Source: an uncultured Lachnospiraceae bacterium (GTDB taxonomy: Bacteria; Bacillota; Clostridia; Lachnospirales; Lachnospiraceae). Taken from it: a DNA stretch of 48,967 nucleotides. The stretch is from NCBI GenBank assembly GCA_934402515.1, contig CAKRTZ010000014.1, positions 1 through 48,967 on the forward strand. Direction: 5' to 3'. This document shows, one piece after another, positions 40,667-48,366 of this stretch (position 1 is the stretch's first letter; every line of letters starts with the position of its first letter). The notes beneath the pieces are model-generated. The model saw only the letters and a list, made by a program, of their open reading frames with translations. It was not told the origin of the DNA and ran no database searches. The translations under genes and the position numbers were made by a program.

Positions 40667-41143
40667 CTACAGGTCAATGGACAACTGCCGTCCTGTTGGC
40701 TTGTACTGATAGTACTGTACGCCGGCCGCATCCAGCATCCGCTTGGATGCTTTATTGGATGGAATTCCGTCATACTTATCGCTGGCATAGATAATCGTCT
40801 TGATACCGGACTGAATGATTGCTTTCGCACACTCGTTGCAGGGAAAAAGAGATACATAGAGAGTGGCTCCCTCCAGACTTCCCTGATAGTTCAGGATGGC
40901 ATTCAGTTCTCCATGAGTCACATAGGAATACTTTGTCTCGCCTTCCTCTCCCTCTCTGTCCCAGGGGAACTCATCATCTGAGCAGCCTCTTGGGAAACCA
41001 TTATAACCGATCGACAGGATTTTATGATCCTTGCCCACAATACATGCCCCCACCTGGGTATGGGGATCCTTGGAGCGCATTCCCGCCATGGATGAGATTC
41101 CCATAAAATACTCGTCCCAGGATAAATAATCAATACGCTTCAT
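40667..41143 (-). CDS. dCMP/cytidine deaminase (ComEB-like)
   Basis: 158 aa. Zinc-dependent deoxycytidylate deaminase fold, giving dUMP for thymidylate synthesis. Zinc and catalytic residues are His77-Gly-Glu79 (HGELNAIL, where HAE is more usual) and PCNEC (Cys102 and Cys105). DPHTQVGACIVGKDHKILSIGYNGFPRG is the usual N-terminal substrate region. The frame extends to 41221, into the upp gene, but the ATG at 41143 follows AAGGATG and gives the family N-terminus MKRIDYLSWDEYFM. It lies 13 nt after upp. Confidence 0.93.
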   Translation of the reverse strand: MKRIDYLSWDEYFMGISSMAGMRSKDPHTQVGACIVGKDHKILSIGYNGFPRGCSDDEFPWDREGEEGETKYSYVTHGELNAILNYQGSLEGATLYVSLFPCNECAKAIIQSGIKTIIYASDKYDGIPSNKASKRMLDAAGVQYYQYKPTGRQLSIDL

Positions 41144-41156
41144 CTTTTCATCCTTA

Positions 41157-41786
41157 TTATTTGGTTCCGAAGATTCTGTCTCCTGCATCACCGAGACCAG
41201 GCACAATATAGGCATTCTCATTCAGTTTCTCATCCAGAGCACCTACATACATGTCCACATCAGGATGTGCTTCCTGCATTTTCTTTACACCTTCCGGTGC
41301 GGCAATGATGCACATAAAATGAATCTTCTTACATCCCTTGTCCTTTAAAAGCTGAATGGCTGCCACTGCAGATCCACCGGTTGCCAACATGGGGTCTACC
41401 ACAAATACCTCACGCTCTGCACAATCTGCAGGGAGTTTGCAATAGTACTCTACCGGCTCATGTGTCTCAGGATCCCGGTATAAACCGATATGTCCCACCT
41501 TGGCTGCGGGGATCAGTTCCAGCACACCGTCAACCATCCCAAGACCTGCACGCAGGATGGGGATGATTGCCATTTTCTTTCCTTTTAATTCCTTTACGGT
41601 TGTCTTGCAGATCGGGGTCTGGATTTCTACATCGGTCAGCTGTAAATCTCTGGTTGCCTCATAGCAGATCAGCATTGCGATCTCGCTGATGGTCTGACGG
41701 AAATCCTTGGTACCGGTGTCCACGCGGCGGATATATCCGATCTTGTGCTGAATTAGCGGGTGATCCATAATAACTACTTTTGCCAT
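41157..41786 (-). CDS. upp: Uracil phosphoribosyltransferase
   Basis: 209 aa, the normal length. It converts uracil and PRPP into UMP in pyrimidine salvage. The PRPP loop is VDPMLATGGSAVAAIQLL, and RAGLGMVDGVLELIPAAKVGHIGLYRDPETHEPVEYY and the C-terminal YIVPGLGDAGDRIFGTK are the classic signatures. It lies between rpiB (30 nt gap) and the dCMP deaminase, and its PRPP comes from the prs reaction. Confidence 0.98.
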   Translation of the reverse strand: MAKVVIMDHPLIQHKIGYIRRVDTGTKDFRQTISEIAMLICYEATRDLQLTDVEIQTPICKTTVKELKGKKMAIIPILRAGLGMVDGVLELIPAAKVGHIGLYRDPETHEPVEYYCKLPADCAEREVFVVDPMLATGGSAVAAIQLLKDKGCKKIHFMCIIAAPEGVKKMQEAHPDVDMYVGALDEKLNENAYIVPGLGDAGDRIFGTK

Positions 41787-41816
41787 GTTCTTTTCCTCCT
41801 GTAAATACCTTTCTCT

Positions 41817-42245
41817 TTACTCTTCGATCTTATCAATACGTCTTTGATGACGTTCTTCACCGGAAAACTCTGTATTTAAAAATGTCTCCACAATATCCAG
41901 TGCCAGGTTTTCGCCGATGATTCCTGCCCCCATTGCCAGCATATTGGCATCATTGTGGAGTCGGGTCATCTTTGCGGACAAAGTATCGCTGCAAAGAGCA
42001 CAGCGCACGCCCTTTACTTTGTTGGCAGCAATGGAAATACCGATTCCGGTGGTACAGATCACGATTCCCTTCTCGCACTCTCCGTTTGTCACTGCCTTTG
42101 CCGCAGCCTTTCCGAATTCCGGATAATCACAGGAGCTTTTGTCATGACATCCATAGTCACGATAGGCAATTCCATGATCCTCCAAATATTTTTTGACGGT
42201 CTGTTTTAATTCATATCCGCCGTGGTCACTACCTAATGCAATCAT
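41817..42245 (-). CDS. rpiB: Ribose-5-phosphate isomerase B
   Basis: 142 aa. Interconverts ribose-5-phosphate and ribulose-5-phosphate. It starts MIALGSDHGGYELK and has catalytic Cys64 in GIVICTTGIGISIAANK and His97 in KMTRLHNDANMLAMG. A promoter lies at 42301-42330. In this operon with upp it supplies the ribose-5-phosphate side of nucleotide salvage. The family also includes sugar-isomerase LacAB proteins, but the length and residues favour RpiB. Confidence 0.96.
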   Translation of the reverse strand: MIALGSDHGGYELKQTVKKYLEDHGIAYRDYGCHDKSSCDYPEFGKAAAKAVTNGECEKGIVICTTGIGISIAANKVKGVRCALCSDTLSAKMTRLHNDANMLAMGAGIIGENLALDIVETFLNTEFSGEERHQRRIDKIEE

Positions 42246-42300
42246 GTTTTTCCTCTTTTCCTCATTTAAATTCCAACCATAGTTCCGGTTATCTTACGTT

Positions 42301-42330
42301 AGTATACCACTAATCTGTTACTGGTCACAA
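42301..42330 (-). promoter_or_regulatory. Promoter of rpiB-upp operon
   Basis: On the minus strand TTGTGA (42325-42330), an 18-nt spacer and TATACT (42301-42306). Confidence 0.65.
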
Positions 42331-42355
42331 CCCTAAAACACCATTTGAACGGCAT

Positions 42356-43417
42356 TTATGCTTGTTCCACATGATGCCCCGCTGCCTTGAGAAGCCGGTT
42401 CATGATTGCCTGCCCGATACCACTTTCATCAAAGGCCTCCGAATAGATCACTTCCACCTCTTCATCATCAAATTCCCTCAGAATCTGATACAAATGTCTG
42501 GCAATCGTCTCCTCATTGGTCCGGGTTCCCGCGCTTTTCACAATAGCACCCGGTACCTTTCTCCGGTATTCCCCTGCACTTTCATCTGTGGCAATGATAC
42601 CTACTTTTTTCCCTGCGGCACACTGCCGGACAGACAGTTCACAAATCCGCTCCACCACCTTCTCCAGTGCTCCCGTATAAATGGTTACATCCCCCTTGGG
42701 GGCATAGTGGCGGTACTTCATGCCGGGAGCCTTGGGATGTTCCTTGGTATCGCCATGCATCATGGTCTGATCCTGTGCCACCTCTCCCAGAACCTCACTT
42801 AACATTTCTGCCGTGATATAACCGGGACGAAGCAGCATGGGCGGCTCCACCGTACAGTCCACAATGGTAGATTCCACGCCAATGGGAATATCCCCTCCAT
42901 CAATCACCATGTCGATCCTGCCATCCATATCTTCCACCACGAATCTGGCCAATGTGGGGCTGGGTCTCCCGGAGGTGTTGGCACTTGGTGCAGCAATATA
43001 CCCGCCTGCTGCATCAATCAGTGCCTGTGCTGTCCTGTGGGAGGGAAAACGCACTGCCACCGTGTCCAGTCCGCCCGTGGTTTCATAAGGAACCGCTTCA
43101 GATTTCGGAAAGATCATGGTCAGAGGTCCCGGCCAGAAAGCTTCTGCCAGTTTTCTGGCGCTTTCCGGGATCTGGGACACGATTTTGTGAAGGTCCTCAA
43201 TTCGGCAGATGTGAACAATCAGCGGATTGTCCGAGGGTCTTCCCTTGGCCGCGTAGATTTTTCTGGAAGAATTGGGGTTCAGGGCATCCCCGCCCAGTCC
43301 GTAAACGGTCTCCGTAGGAAATGCCACAATGCCACCCCGCTGCAGAATTTTTCCAGCCTTTTGAATGGCTTCCCGGTCAATTTGGTTTTCGTCTATTTTT
43401 ATGATTTGCGTATTCAT
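42356..43417 (-). CDS. Threonylcarbamoyl-AMP synthase (Sua5/YwlC)
   Basis: 353 aa. It makes threonylcarbamoyl-AMP from Thr, bicarbonate and ATP for the t6A37 modification of ANN-decoding tRNAs. The YrdC domain (to about 215) has GGIVAFPTETVYGLGGDALN, IYAAKGRPSDNPLIVHI and PSANTSGRPSPT; an additional Sua5 domain follows (about 230-353) after a linker with PKAPGMKYRHYAPKGD, characteristic of the long Sua5 form. An ATG four codons earlier (43429) lies 1 nt after GGAAGG; the ATG at 43417 is chosen, but either could be used. It has its own promoter and is divergent from cwlD. Confidence 0.94.
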   Translation of the reverse strand: MNTQIIKIDENQIDREAIQKAGKILQRGGIVAFPTETVYGLGGDALNPNSSRKIYAAKGRPSDNPLIVHICRIEDLHKIVSQIPESARKLAEAFWPGPLTMIFPKSEAVPYETTGGLDTVAVRFPSHRTAQALIDAAGGYIAAPSANTSGRPSPTLARFVVEDMDGRIDMVIDGGDIPIGVESTIVDCTVEPPMLLRPGYITAEMLSEVLGEVAQDQTMMHGDTKEHPKAPGMKYRHYAPKGDVTIYTGALEKVVERICELSVRQCAAGKKVGIIATDESAGEYRRKVPGAIVKSAGTRTNEETIARHLYQILREFDDEEVEVIYSEAFDESGIGQAIMNRLLKAAGHHVEQA

Positions 43418-43450
43418 TGTAATTATCATGCCTTCCCTTCATTCCCGGTC

Positions 43451-43479
43451 AGTATAGCACACTTTGGCTGGCATGTAAA
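43451..43479 (-). promoter_or_regulatory. Promoter of the Sua5 gene
   Basis: On the minus strand TTTACA (43474-43479), 17-nt spacer, TATACT (43451-43456) preceded by TG for an extended -10. Confidence 0.75.
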
Positions 43480-43519
43480 AGAAATGCTGTTCATATAATA
43501 GAAAACAAGAAACAGAAAA

Positions 43520-44251
43520 ATGAGTGATCCTTTTATGTCAAACATCTGGTTAAAACGAAGTGCCTGTCTTGCCACTTTTCTCCTGTTGGCTGGATTCGCC
43601 TTTGCCCTCCACAGTAAATCCTCTTCCACCACTTCCATACTCACCGGCGGTTTTTCTGCTCTGTCTGTCCAGGAAAAACCGGTGGTCTATATTGATGCGG
43701 GGCATGGCGGCATCGATCCCGGTAAAGTGGGGATCAATAATGCATTGGAAAAGGATGTCAATCTCTCCATTGTCATGAAATTAAAAAATTTTCTGGAAGC
43801 ATCCGATGTGGAGGTGGTGTTAACCCGTGACACCGATAAAGGGCTGTATGATGAAAATGACAGCAATAAAAAGGTCCAGGATATGAAAAACAGGGTTCGG
43901 AAAATTGAAGAGTCCCGGCCTGCCCTGGTAGTCAGCATCCATCAGAACAGCTATCACGAAGAATATGTTCACGGAGCTCAGGTCTTTTATTATGAGACCA
44001 GTGCAGAGGGAAAACGGGCTGCCGAGATTCTGCAGGATCAGCTGATCCGCACTTTAGATCCTGACAATCACCGGGTTGCCAAGGCAAATGACAGCTATTA
44101 TCTGTTGAAAAAAACCTCGGCACCTATTGTGATCGCCGAATGTGGCTTTCTTTCCAATAGCGCCGAGGCTGCTAAACTGATTGACGATACCTACCAGGAG
44201 CGGGTTGCCTGGGCAATCCACCTTGGAATTCTCCGATATCTGAATCGCTGA
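43520..44251 (+). CDS. cwlD: N-acetylmuramoyl-L-alanine amidase, CwlD-like
   Basis: 243 aa. An N-terminal membrane segment or signal (about 13-32) leads to an Amidase_3 zinc domain. Zinc ligands are His62 (YIDAGHGGIDPG), Glu77 and His141 (VSIHQNSY), and the catalytic Glu207 sits in IAECGFLSN. CwlD cleaves stem peptides to start muramic-delta-lactam formation in spore cortex. The start ATG at 43520 lacks a good SD; an ATG five codons later (43535) has a weak GAGTGAT before it. A TATAAT at 43494-43499 suggests a promoter, with no clear -35. It converges on the GH18 gene with only 3 nt between. Confidence 0.92.
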   Translation: MSDPFMSNIWLKRSACLATFLLLAGFAFALHSKSSSTTSILTGGFSALSVQEKPVVYIDAGHGGIDPGKVGINNALEKDVNLSIVMKLKNFLEASDVEVVLTRDTDKGLYDENDSNKKVQDMKNRVRKIEESRPALVVSIHQNSYHEEYVHGAQVFYYETSAEGKRAAEILQDQLIRTLDPDNHRVAKANDSYYLLKKTSAPIVIAECGFLSNSAEAAKLIDDTYQERVAWAIHLGILRYLNR

Positions 44252-44254
44252 TCA

Positions 44255-45964
44255 TTATTGTACAAGGTAAGCGGAGAGCAGATCCCATACATAGTCTGCC
44301 TGAAGTCCCAGTTTCCAACCTGCCACACCTGCAAGGTTGTATTGACTCATCACGCCCAGTTTGGCCTGGATGGATTCTGCATCCTCCAGCCAGATCTGGC
44401 AAAGAGTGTCTCCGCTTTCATATTCCCCGTAGTTCTGGCAGACTTCGTCGTTCCACTCCGGGGTCACTCCATTCTGGGTCAGAATGTTCTGTGCGGTGTT
44501 CATTCCCACAGATTCACAGGTTACATTCCCTCCCTGGGTCTTCCATACCCGGGTGTAAAAAGGAAGGGCATTGATCACCTTCTCCTCAGGGACTACAGCA
44601 ACCGTATCCGCAATTCCTTTACTTACATAGCCGATGGAAGCCACGGAACCGGCCTCGCTTCCCGCATAGTGCTCATCATAACCCATAATAATCACATAAT
44701 CTGCCCAGATTCCCTGCTCTGCGCGATTATAATGTGCCGTGTATTCCGTAGGAACATAGTTATCAACAGAAAGCACGATTCCTTTATTGCGGCATGCCAC
44801 CGACAATTCCCGGATAAACTGGATATAATCCTCTCCGGCCTGCATGTTGACCTGTTCAAAATCCACATTAATTCCATCAAAGCCATACTCTTCCACCGCG
44901 GCAATCAGATTTCTACACAGAGTATTGCGGGCTGTCGTAGAGGAAAGAAGCTCCTTGGAATTCACATCTGCACTGGGTTCATCCACATTGCTGACAAGCG
45001 CCCAGACCTCTAATCCCATGTCATGAGCTGTATCCACATAATTTTTGTTGGCAATATTCAAAATATTACCCTGATTATCGCTTAAGAAAAATACGGTGGG
45101 AGAAACCACATTGATTCCACTGGTTCCTTTCAGCCCTTCCCTAAGATAACTGCCGTCCTGGGCTGACCAGAACTGCTGCCATACCATATTGATCTTATAA
45201 TCTCTCTTGATATTGGTAAATACCGGTTCTGTGAAATCCGAGGCATAATCAATGGCCACCGGTTCCACATTGCCCAGTCTCTTGTTTTCCACATAACCGA
45301 TAAAGCCGTCGATGGTCTGTACCTTCGACCACTCATCCATCTGTTCCAGCACAATAACCTGCTCTCCAGCCTCCCGTTTGGTCAGGATTGCACTCTTGAC
45401 ACCGCCCCGCAGACGCACTGCAGTGTTTTTATTGATGGTTCCCTCTGTCCGTTCACTCTCCTGCGTGTCAATCCACACACGATTTGGATCTGTATAAGGA
45501 TAATAATGAAGATCCGTATATTGTGCCACGTAATCAGCTGCAATATACAGAGTATCATCTTTATAATAGGAAATCCTATAATCAGTGGCGTTATCCACCG
45601 GCTGCTGGTTTTCATCTGTATAACTGTACTGGGAAGTTCCAAATGTAGTACGGATCACATAGGTTGGCATGGTATATAACAAAAGCTGTTCCTTTACATC
45701 TGCATAAAAACGTTCGTTAAAATATTTATGCACCGTGTCAAGATCAAAGTATACTTCACCATCCACATACTGGGCATGTTCAGGAACGATGGTATCTTTT
45801 AAAATAATTGCCATGTCCGTATCAGAATATAAATTATAATATTCGTTTAAATCCGCCTCATCCTGTGAATAGGAATATTTCTCATAGAGTTTACTGCCAA
45901 AGGTAACTCCTCCAATGATTAAAATCAAAAAAATGGCAACGAACACCGGAATTGCTTTTTTCAT
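44255..45964 (-). CDS. Glycoside hydrolase family 18 protein with SH3 domain
   Basis: 569 aa. An N-terminal signal anchor (about 4-22) is followed by a domain of unknown function with copper amine oxidase-like pattern (about 50-160), an SH3b-like domain (about 175-230) and a GH18 barrel (about 250-560). The active-site motif DGINVDFE is at 363-370 with Glu370 the catalytic acid, and VIIMGYDEHYAGSEAG and GVAGWKLG are further GH18 motifs. The architecture resembles spore peptidoglycan hydrolases of the YaaH/YkvQ class more than chitinases. Start ATG 45964 has AAAGGAG upstream, and TATAAT (45993-45998, minus strand) is a likely -10. Confidence 0.9.
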   Translation of the reverse strand: MKKAIPVFVAIFLILIIGGVTFGSKLYEKYSYSQDEADLNEYYNLYSDTDMAIILKDTIVPEHAQYVDGEVYFDLDTVHKYFNERFYADVKEQLLLYTMPTYVIRTTFGTSQYSYTDENQQPVDNATDYRISYYKDDTLYIAADYVAQYTDLHYYPYTDPNRVWIDTQESERTEGTINKNTAVRLRGGVKSAILTKREAGEQVIVLEQMDEWSKVQTIDGFIGYVENKRLGNVEPVAIDYASDFTEPVFTNIKRDYKINMVWQQFWSAQDGSYLREGLKGTSGINVVSPTVFFLSDNQGNILNIANKNYVDTAHDMGLEVWALVSNVDEPSADVNSKELLSSTTARNTLCRNLIAAVEEYGFDGINVDFEQVNMQAGEDYIQFIRELSVACRNKGIVLSVDNYVPTEYTAHYNRAEQGIWADYVIIMGYDEHYAGSEAGSVASIGYVSKGIADTVAVVPEEKVINALPFYTRVWKTQGGNVTCESVGMNTAQNILTQNGVTPEWNDEVCQNYGEYESGDTLCQIWLEDAESIQAKLGVMSQYNLAGVAGWKLGLQADYVWDLLSAYLVQ

Positions 45965-46147
45965 CTGTATAAACTCCTTTCCGATGTTCCATATTATAAC
46001 AGACTATTCCTTTACCGTCATTAGTTTTCCTCAGAAAAAAATTCCCATAAAGCTTTTCACTCCGTTTCGTTAAAAGTCTTCCCGATTGGGCAGACTGTCA
46101 TAGAGGGGTTTCCGTGTGAGCGCACTTCATGGCACAAATCTGGCAAT

Positions 46148-46372
46148 CTATGGCTTAAAATAAAGTTCGTTTATCTTGTCATATCGGATCTCCCGTACAA
46201 CACCTGCATCGTCCATGATATAATCCGGCATATAGATCTCTTCGCTTTCTTCCCGAACGCAAATATTTGCGGTCATGTCCGGTGTGCATGGTATTCTTTC
46301 CTTTTTGATGGAAATTCCCTGCAGCATGGCATACGCAAGTTGTTCCGACAAAATCTGTTCCCGATCACGAAT
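46148..46372 (-). CDS. Hypothetical 74-aa protein with a probable ATT start
   Basis: The longest conventional frame begins at a GTG (46381), giving 77 aa, but that GTG is part of the Shine-Dalgarno itself: AGGAGGTGATC matches the 3' end of 16S rRNA over 11 nt with no space before the GTG. The codon 8 nt after AGGAGG is ATT (46370-46372), the spacing of a normal start, so initiation at ATT, as in infC, is the best reading. The protein begins RDREQILSEQLAYAMLQG, then has an extended acidic part. I do not recognise the family. A GATCACGAATCGTGATC palindrome covers the start region. Confidence 0.55.
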   Translation of the reverse strand: MRDREQILSEQLAYAMLQGISIKKERIPCTPDMTANICVREESEEIYMPDYIMDDAGVVREIRYDKINELYFKP

Positions 46373-46379
46373 CGTGATC
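46363..46379. promoter_or_regulatory. Palindrome overlapping an SD and start codon
   Basis: GATCACGA (46363-46370), one central A and TCGTGATC (46372-46379) form a 17-nt palindrome covering the end of the SD and the proposed ATT start of the small gene. It may be an operator or an RNA stem that regulates translation. Read on the minus strand, AGGAGGTGATC is at 46376-46386. Confidence 0.55.
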
Positions 46380-46418
46380 ACCTCCTCACATACAGAATCT
46401 CAAAAAGAGGTATGTTAC

Positions 46419-46538
46419 GTGATACAAAATCTTTTTGATGTGAAGATGACGGTAAAAGGACAATCTGACGAGACACCCGAACGCGTAAAAATTTTTGAAT
46501 TATGCGTGGAATTTAAAAAAGAAGTATTCTATAGATAG
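46419..46538 (+). CDS. Possible 39-aa small ORF
   Basis: A GTG-initiated frame reads VIQNLFDVKMTVKGQSDE and ends TPERVKIFELCVEFKKEVFYR. AGAGG lies about 9 nt upstream. It is hydrophilic and protein-like but short, with no recognised family, and could be a remnant or chance. It is divergent from the 74-aa gene. Confidence 0.25.
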   Translation: MIQNLFDVKMTVKGQSDETPERVKIFELCVEFKKEVFYR

Positions 46539-46874
46539 CAATAGCAAAGACAAGCTTTAAAGCTTTAAGACATCCTAAATCAATATGAAGTTGAAATAAA
46601 ATGAAAAACAAAGGATGATAAGGAACCGATCTGTTCCCTGCTGACTAACGATAGAAAAAAAGAATCATTTTGATACCTCCAGACATTACTGATTGTCCGC
46701 AGCGTCTCATGTGTATAATCATACAAAATATAATTGGATTATGCAAGCTTTTTGCACAAATTCCATTGATTAAATTTTTCTAAACTCTCCACGCTTCTAT
46801 TGACTAACGCTGGGACAGAGTTTATCATAACTTAAATATAAGAAATTTGTAAAAAGAAAGGAGTTTATGCATCT
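46539..46874. other. AT-rich gap before mecA
   Basis: No gene is seen in this 336-nt stretch. It holds the mecA promoter at its right end, a small hairpin GGAAC/GTTCC (46622-46637), a TGCAA/TTGCA dyad (46742-46756), a repeated GACTAACG (46641-46648 and 46802-46809) and a solitary TATAAT (46714-46719) with a poor -35 only 15 nt upstream. Confidence 0.5.
46800..46828 (+). promoter_or_regulatory. Promoter of mecA
   Basis: TTGACT (46800-46805), 17-nt spacer, TATCAT (46823-46828), 46 nt before the start codon. Confidence 0.7.
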
Positions 46875-47645
46875 ATGAAGATCGAAAAAGTAAATGATCA
46901 TCAGATTCGCTGCACCCTTACCCGGGAAGATCTGGCAGTCCGTCAGCTAAAGATCAGCGAACTGGCTTATGGCACTGACAAGGCAAAACAACTCTTCCAT
47001 GATATGATGCAGCAGGCCTCCTTCGAATTCGGTTTTGAAGCAGAGGATATTCCTCTTATGATAGAAGCAATTCCGTTAAATTCCGAGTGCATTGTGCTCA
47101 TCATCACCAAAGTGGAGGATCCGGAGGAACTGGACACACGTTTTGCCAAATTTGCCCCCTCTATCCATGACACCATTGACGAAGAGACTCTGGAAGATCT
47201 GGAGGAACTCCCTCCCTCCCAGGAAAAACCTCTTTCCGAGGAGATTGCAGAACTCTTCCACAAGATCCAGAAAGCAAAAGGAGATGCTCCTGCCGCCCAG
47301 GCCTCCAAAGAAGGCTCCGGTGTTTCCCGGAAACAGGCTTCTCCAGCACCGATCTGGCGCATGTTTTCTTTCCAAAACCTTCAGTCCTTGATTCGTCTTG
47401 CCGGCATTATCGGTCAGGAACCGTTGGGTGACAACGCCTTATATAAAGCAGAAAACGGCAGCTATGTACTGGTTTTGGGACTCGGTGAACAGACCCCTGC
47501 TGCCTTTGGCCGTATCTGCAACATTGTTTCCGAATATGGAGATGCCATGAAGCAGCTGCCCGGAAATGAAGCCTACTTTGCAGAACATTTCTCTCCGGTA
47601 ATCAAAAGCCGTGCCCTGGAAAATCTGGTGGCACTTTCCAGATAA
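46875..47645 (+). CDS. mecA: Adaptor protein MecA
   Basis: 256 aa. MecA brings substrates to the ClpC/ClpP protease; in Bacillus it controls competence and sporulation regulators. N-terminal substrate-binding domain (1 to about 80) is MKIEKVNDHQIRCTLTREDLAVRQLKISELAYGTDKAKQLFHDMMQQASFEFGFEAEDIPLMIEAIPL; an acidic linker (about 85-165) follows; the C-terminal ClpC-binding domain (about 170-256) contains WRMFSFQNLQSLIRLAG. Start ATG 46875 follows AAAGGAG. A bidirectional terminator separates it from the convergent DUF1858 gene. Confidence 0.92.
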   Translation: MKIEKVNDHQIRCTLTREDLAVRQLKISELAYGTDKAKQLFHDMMQQASFEFGFEAEDIPLMIEAIPLNSECIVLIITKVEDPEELDTRFAKFAPSIHDTIDEETLEDLEELPPSQEKPLSEEIAELFHKIQKAKGDAPAAQASKEGSGVSRKQASPAPIWRMFSFQNLQSLIRLAGIIGQEPLGDNALYKAENGSYVLVLGLGEQTPAAFGRICNIVSEYGDAMKQLPGNEAYFAEHFSPVIKSRALENLVALSR

Positions 47646-47683
47646 ATCTGATGACAGCGTAAAGAATTTCCTATGATTTAAAA

Positions 47684-47718
47684 AAGAGGTATCACCCGCA
47701 AAAGGTGATACCTCTTTC
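47684..47718. terminator. Bidirectional terminator between mecA and the DUF1858 gene
   Basis: AAAGAGGTATCACC (47684-47697) pairs with GGTGATACCTCTTT (47705-47718), with A-rich and T-rich flanks on both sides. An outer perfect 10-bp repeat, ACAGCGTAAA (47655-47664) and TTTACGCTGT (47721-47730), encloses it. Confidence 0.9.
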
Positions 47719-47734
47719 ATTTACGCTGTATGAT

Positions 47735-47926
47735 CTATGCCTCTTCGATGGCTGTCATTAACTCATCGATATCAATACCGTGTACCATGGCAGCCTCCTC
47801 AATGGATTCGCCCTGTGCGGAAGGACATCCTAAGCAGTGCATTCCAGCACCTAACAGAATCGGCACTACGGCTTCGTTGGTACGGATTGCCTCACCGATG
47901 GTCATTTCTCTTGTAATTCCGGTCAT
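47735..47926 (-). CDS. DUF1858 redox-disulfide domain protein
   Basis: 63 aa. It matches the small hybrid-cluster-protein-associated redox disulfide domain (DUF1858): ITREMTIGEAIRTNEAVVPILLGAGMHCLGCPSAQGESIEEAAMVHGIDIDELM, with the CLGC pair at Cys31 and Cys34. Proteins of this type are linked to redox or metal-cluster chemistry in anaerobes. The start ATG at 47926 follows AAAGGAG. It has its own promoter and is divergent from the ferredoxin gene. Confidence 0.9.
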   Translation of the reverse strand: MTGITREMTIGEAIRTNEAVVPILLGAGMHCLGCPSAQGESIEEAAMVHGIDIDELMTAIEEA

Positions 47927-47957
47927 TTTATATTCTCCTTTCGTTCAAAGTGTTCAT

Positions 47958-47986
47958 AGTATAATACTTTTCCCGATTTTTCGCAA
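47958..47986 (-). promoter_or_regulatory. Promoter of the DUF1858 gene
   Basis: On the minus strand TTGCGA (47981-47986), 17-nt spacer, TATACT (47958-47963). Confidence 0.7.
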
Positions 47987-48040
47987 GATATACGTTTTCA
48001 AAAGAGCAACCGAAAACGCTAAAAAGGAAGAATAATACTC

Positions 48041-48069
48041 TTGTATTTCCCTTCATTTTATATTACAAT
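48041..48069 (+). promoter_or_regulatory. Promoter of the ferredoxin gene
   Basis: TTGTAT (48041-48046), 17-nt spacer, TACAAT (48064-48069). The start of transcription would be near 48076, at the first ATATCAAT element. Confidence 0.6.
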
Positions 48070-48073
48070 GGGG

Positions 48074-48115
48074 ATATCAATTTGATAAATAAATATCAAT
48101 TACCAAGATTGATAT
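48074..48115. promoter_or_regulatory. Repeated ATATCAAT dyads in the ferredoxin leader
   Basis: ATATCAAT occurs at 48074-48081 and 48093-48100, 19 nt apart. The second pairs with ATTGATAT (48108-48115) over a 7-nt loop, and the first forms an overlapping dyad with TTGATA (48082-48087). The arrangement resembles paired operator half-sites around the transcription start, or an RNA stem. The binding protein is unknown. Confidence 0.5.
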
Positions 48116-48137
48116 ACACAGTCAGGAGGAAAATATT

Positions 48138-48308
48138 ATGGCATATGTAATTAGTGACGCTTGTGTTAGCTGTGGTGCTTGTGAGTCCCAGTGCCCCGTT
48201 GGCGCTATCCACATGGGAGATGGTCAGTTTGAAATCGACGCTGACGCTTGCATCGAGTGCGGTTCCTGCGCAGGTGCCTGCCCTACCGGTTCTATCTCTC
48301 AGGGCTAA
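48138..48308 (+). CDS. 2[4Fe-4S] ferredoxin
   Basis: 56 aa, the classical clostridial ferredoxin length. Two cluster motifs are complete: CVSCGACESQCPVGAI (9-24) and CIECGSCAGACPTGSI (39-54), giving eight cysteines for two [4Fe-4S] clusters. It is a low-potential electron carrier for hydrogenase, pyruvate:ferredoxin oxidoreductase and related anaerobic enzymes. Start ATG 48138 follows AGGAGGAAAATATT. The gene is very strongly expressed-looking: good SD, own promoter, strong terminator. It is not adjacent to any redox enzyme gene in this window. Confidence 0.95.
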   Translation: MAYVISDACVSCGACESQCPVGAIHMGDGQFEIDADACIECGSCAGACPTGSISQG

Positions 48309-48335
48309 TCAGCAAATATACAATAAGAATGAAAG

Positions 48336-48366
48336 GCGTCCAGTTATTCGACTGGACGCTTTTTTT
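48336..48366 (+). terminator. Intrinsic terminator after the ferredoxin gene
   Basis: GCGTCCAGT (48336-48344) and ACTGGACGC (48351-48359) form a 9-bp stem with a 6-nt loop, followed by seven T. It overlaps the end of the convergent MerR gene. Confidence 0.92.

Noticed and set aside
44258..45013. Plus-strand ORF of 251 codons
   Set aside because: Antisense to the GH18 barrel, which contains an intact DGINVDFE active site.
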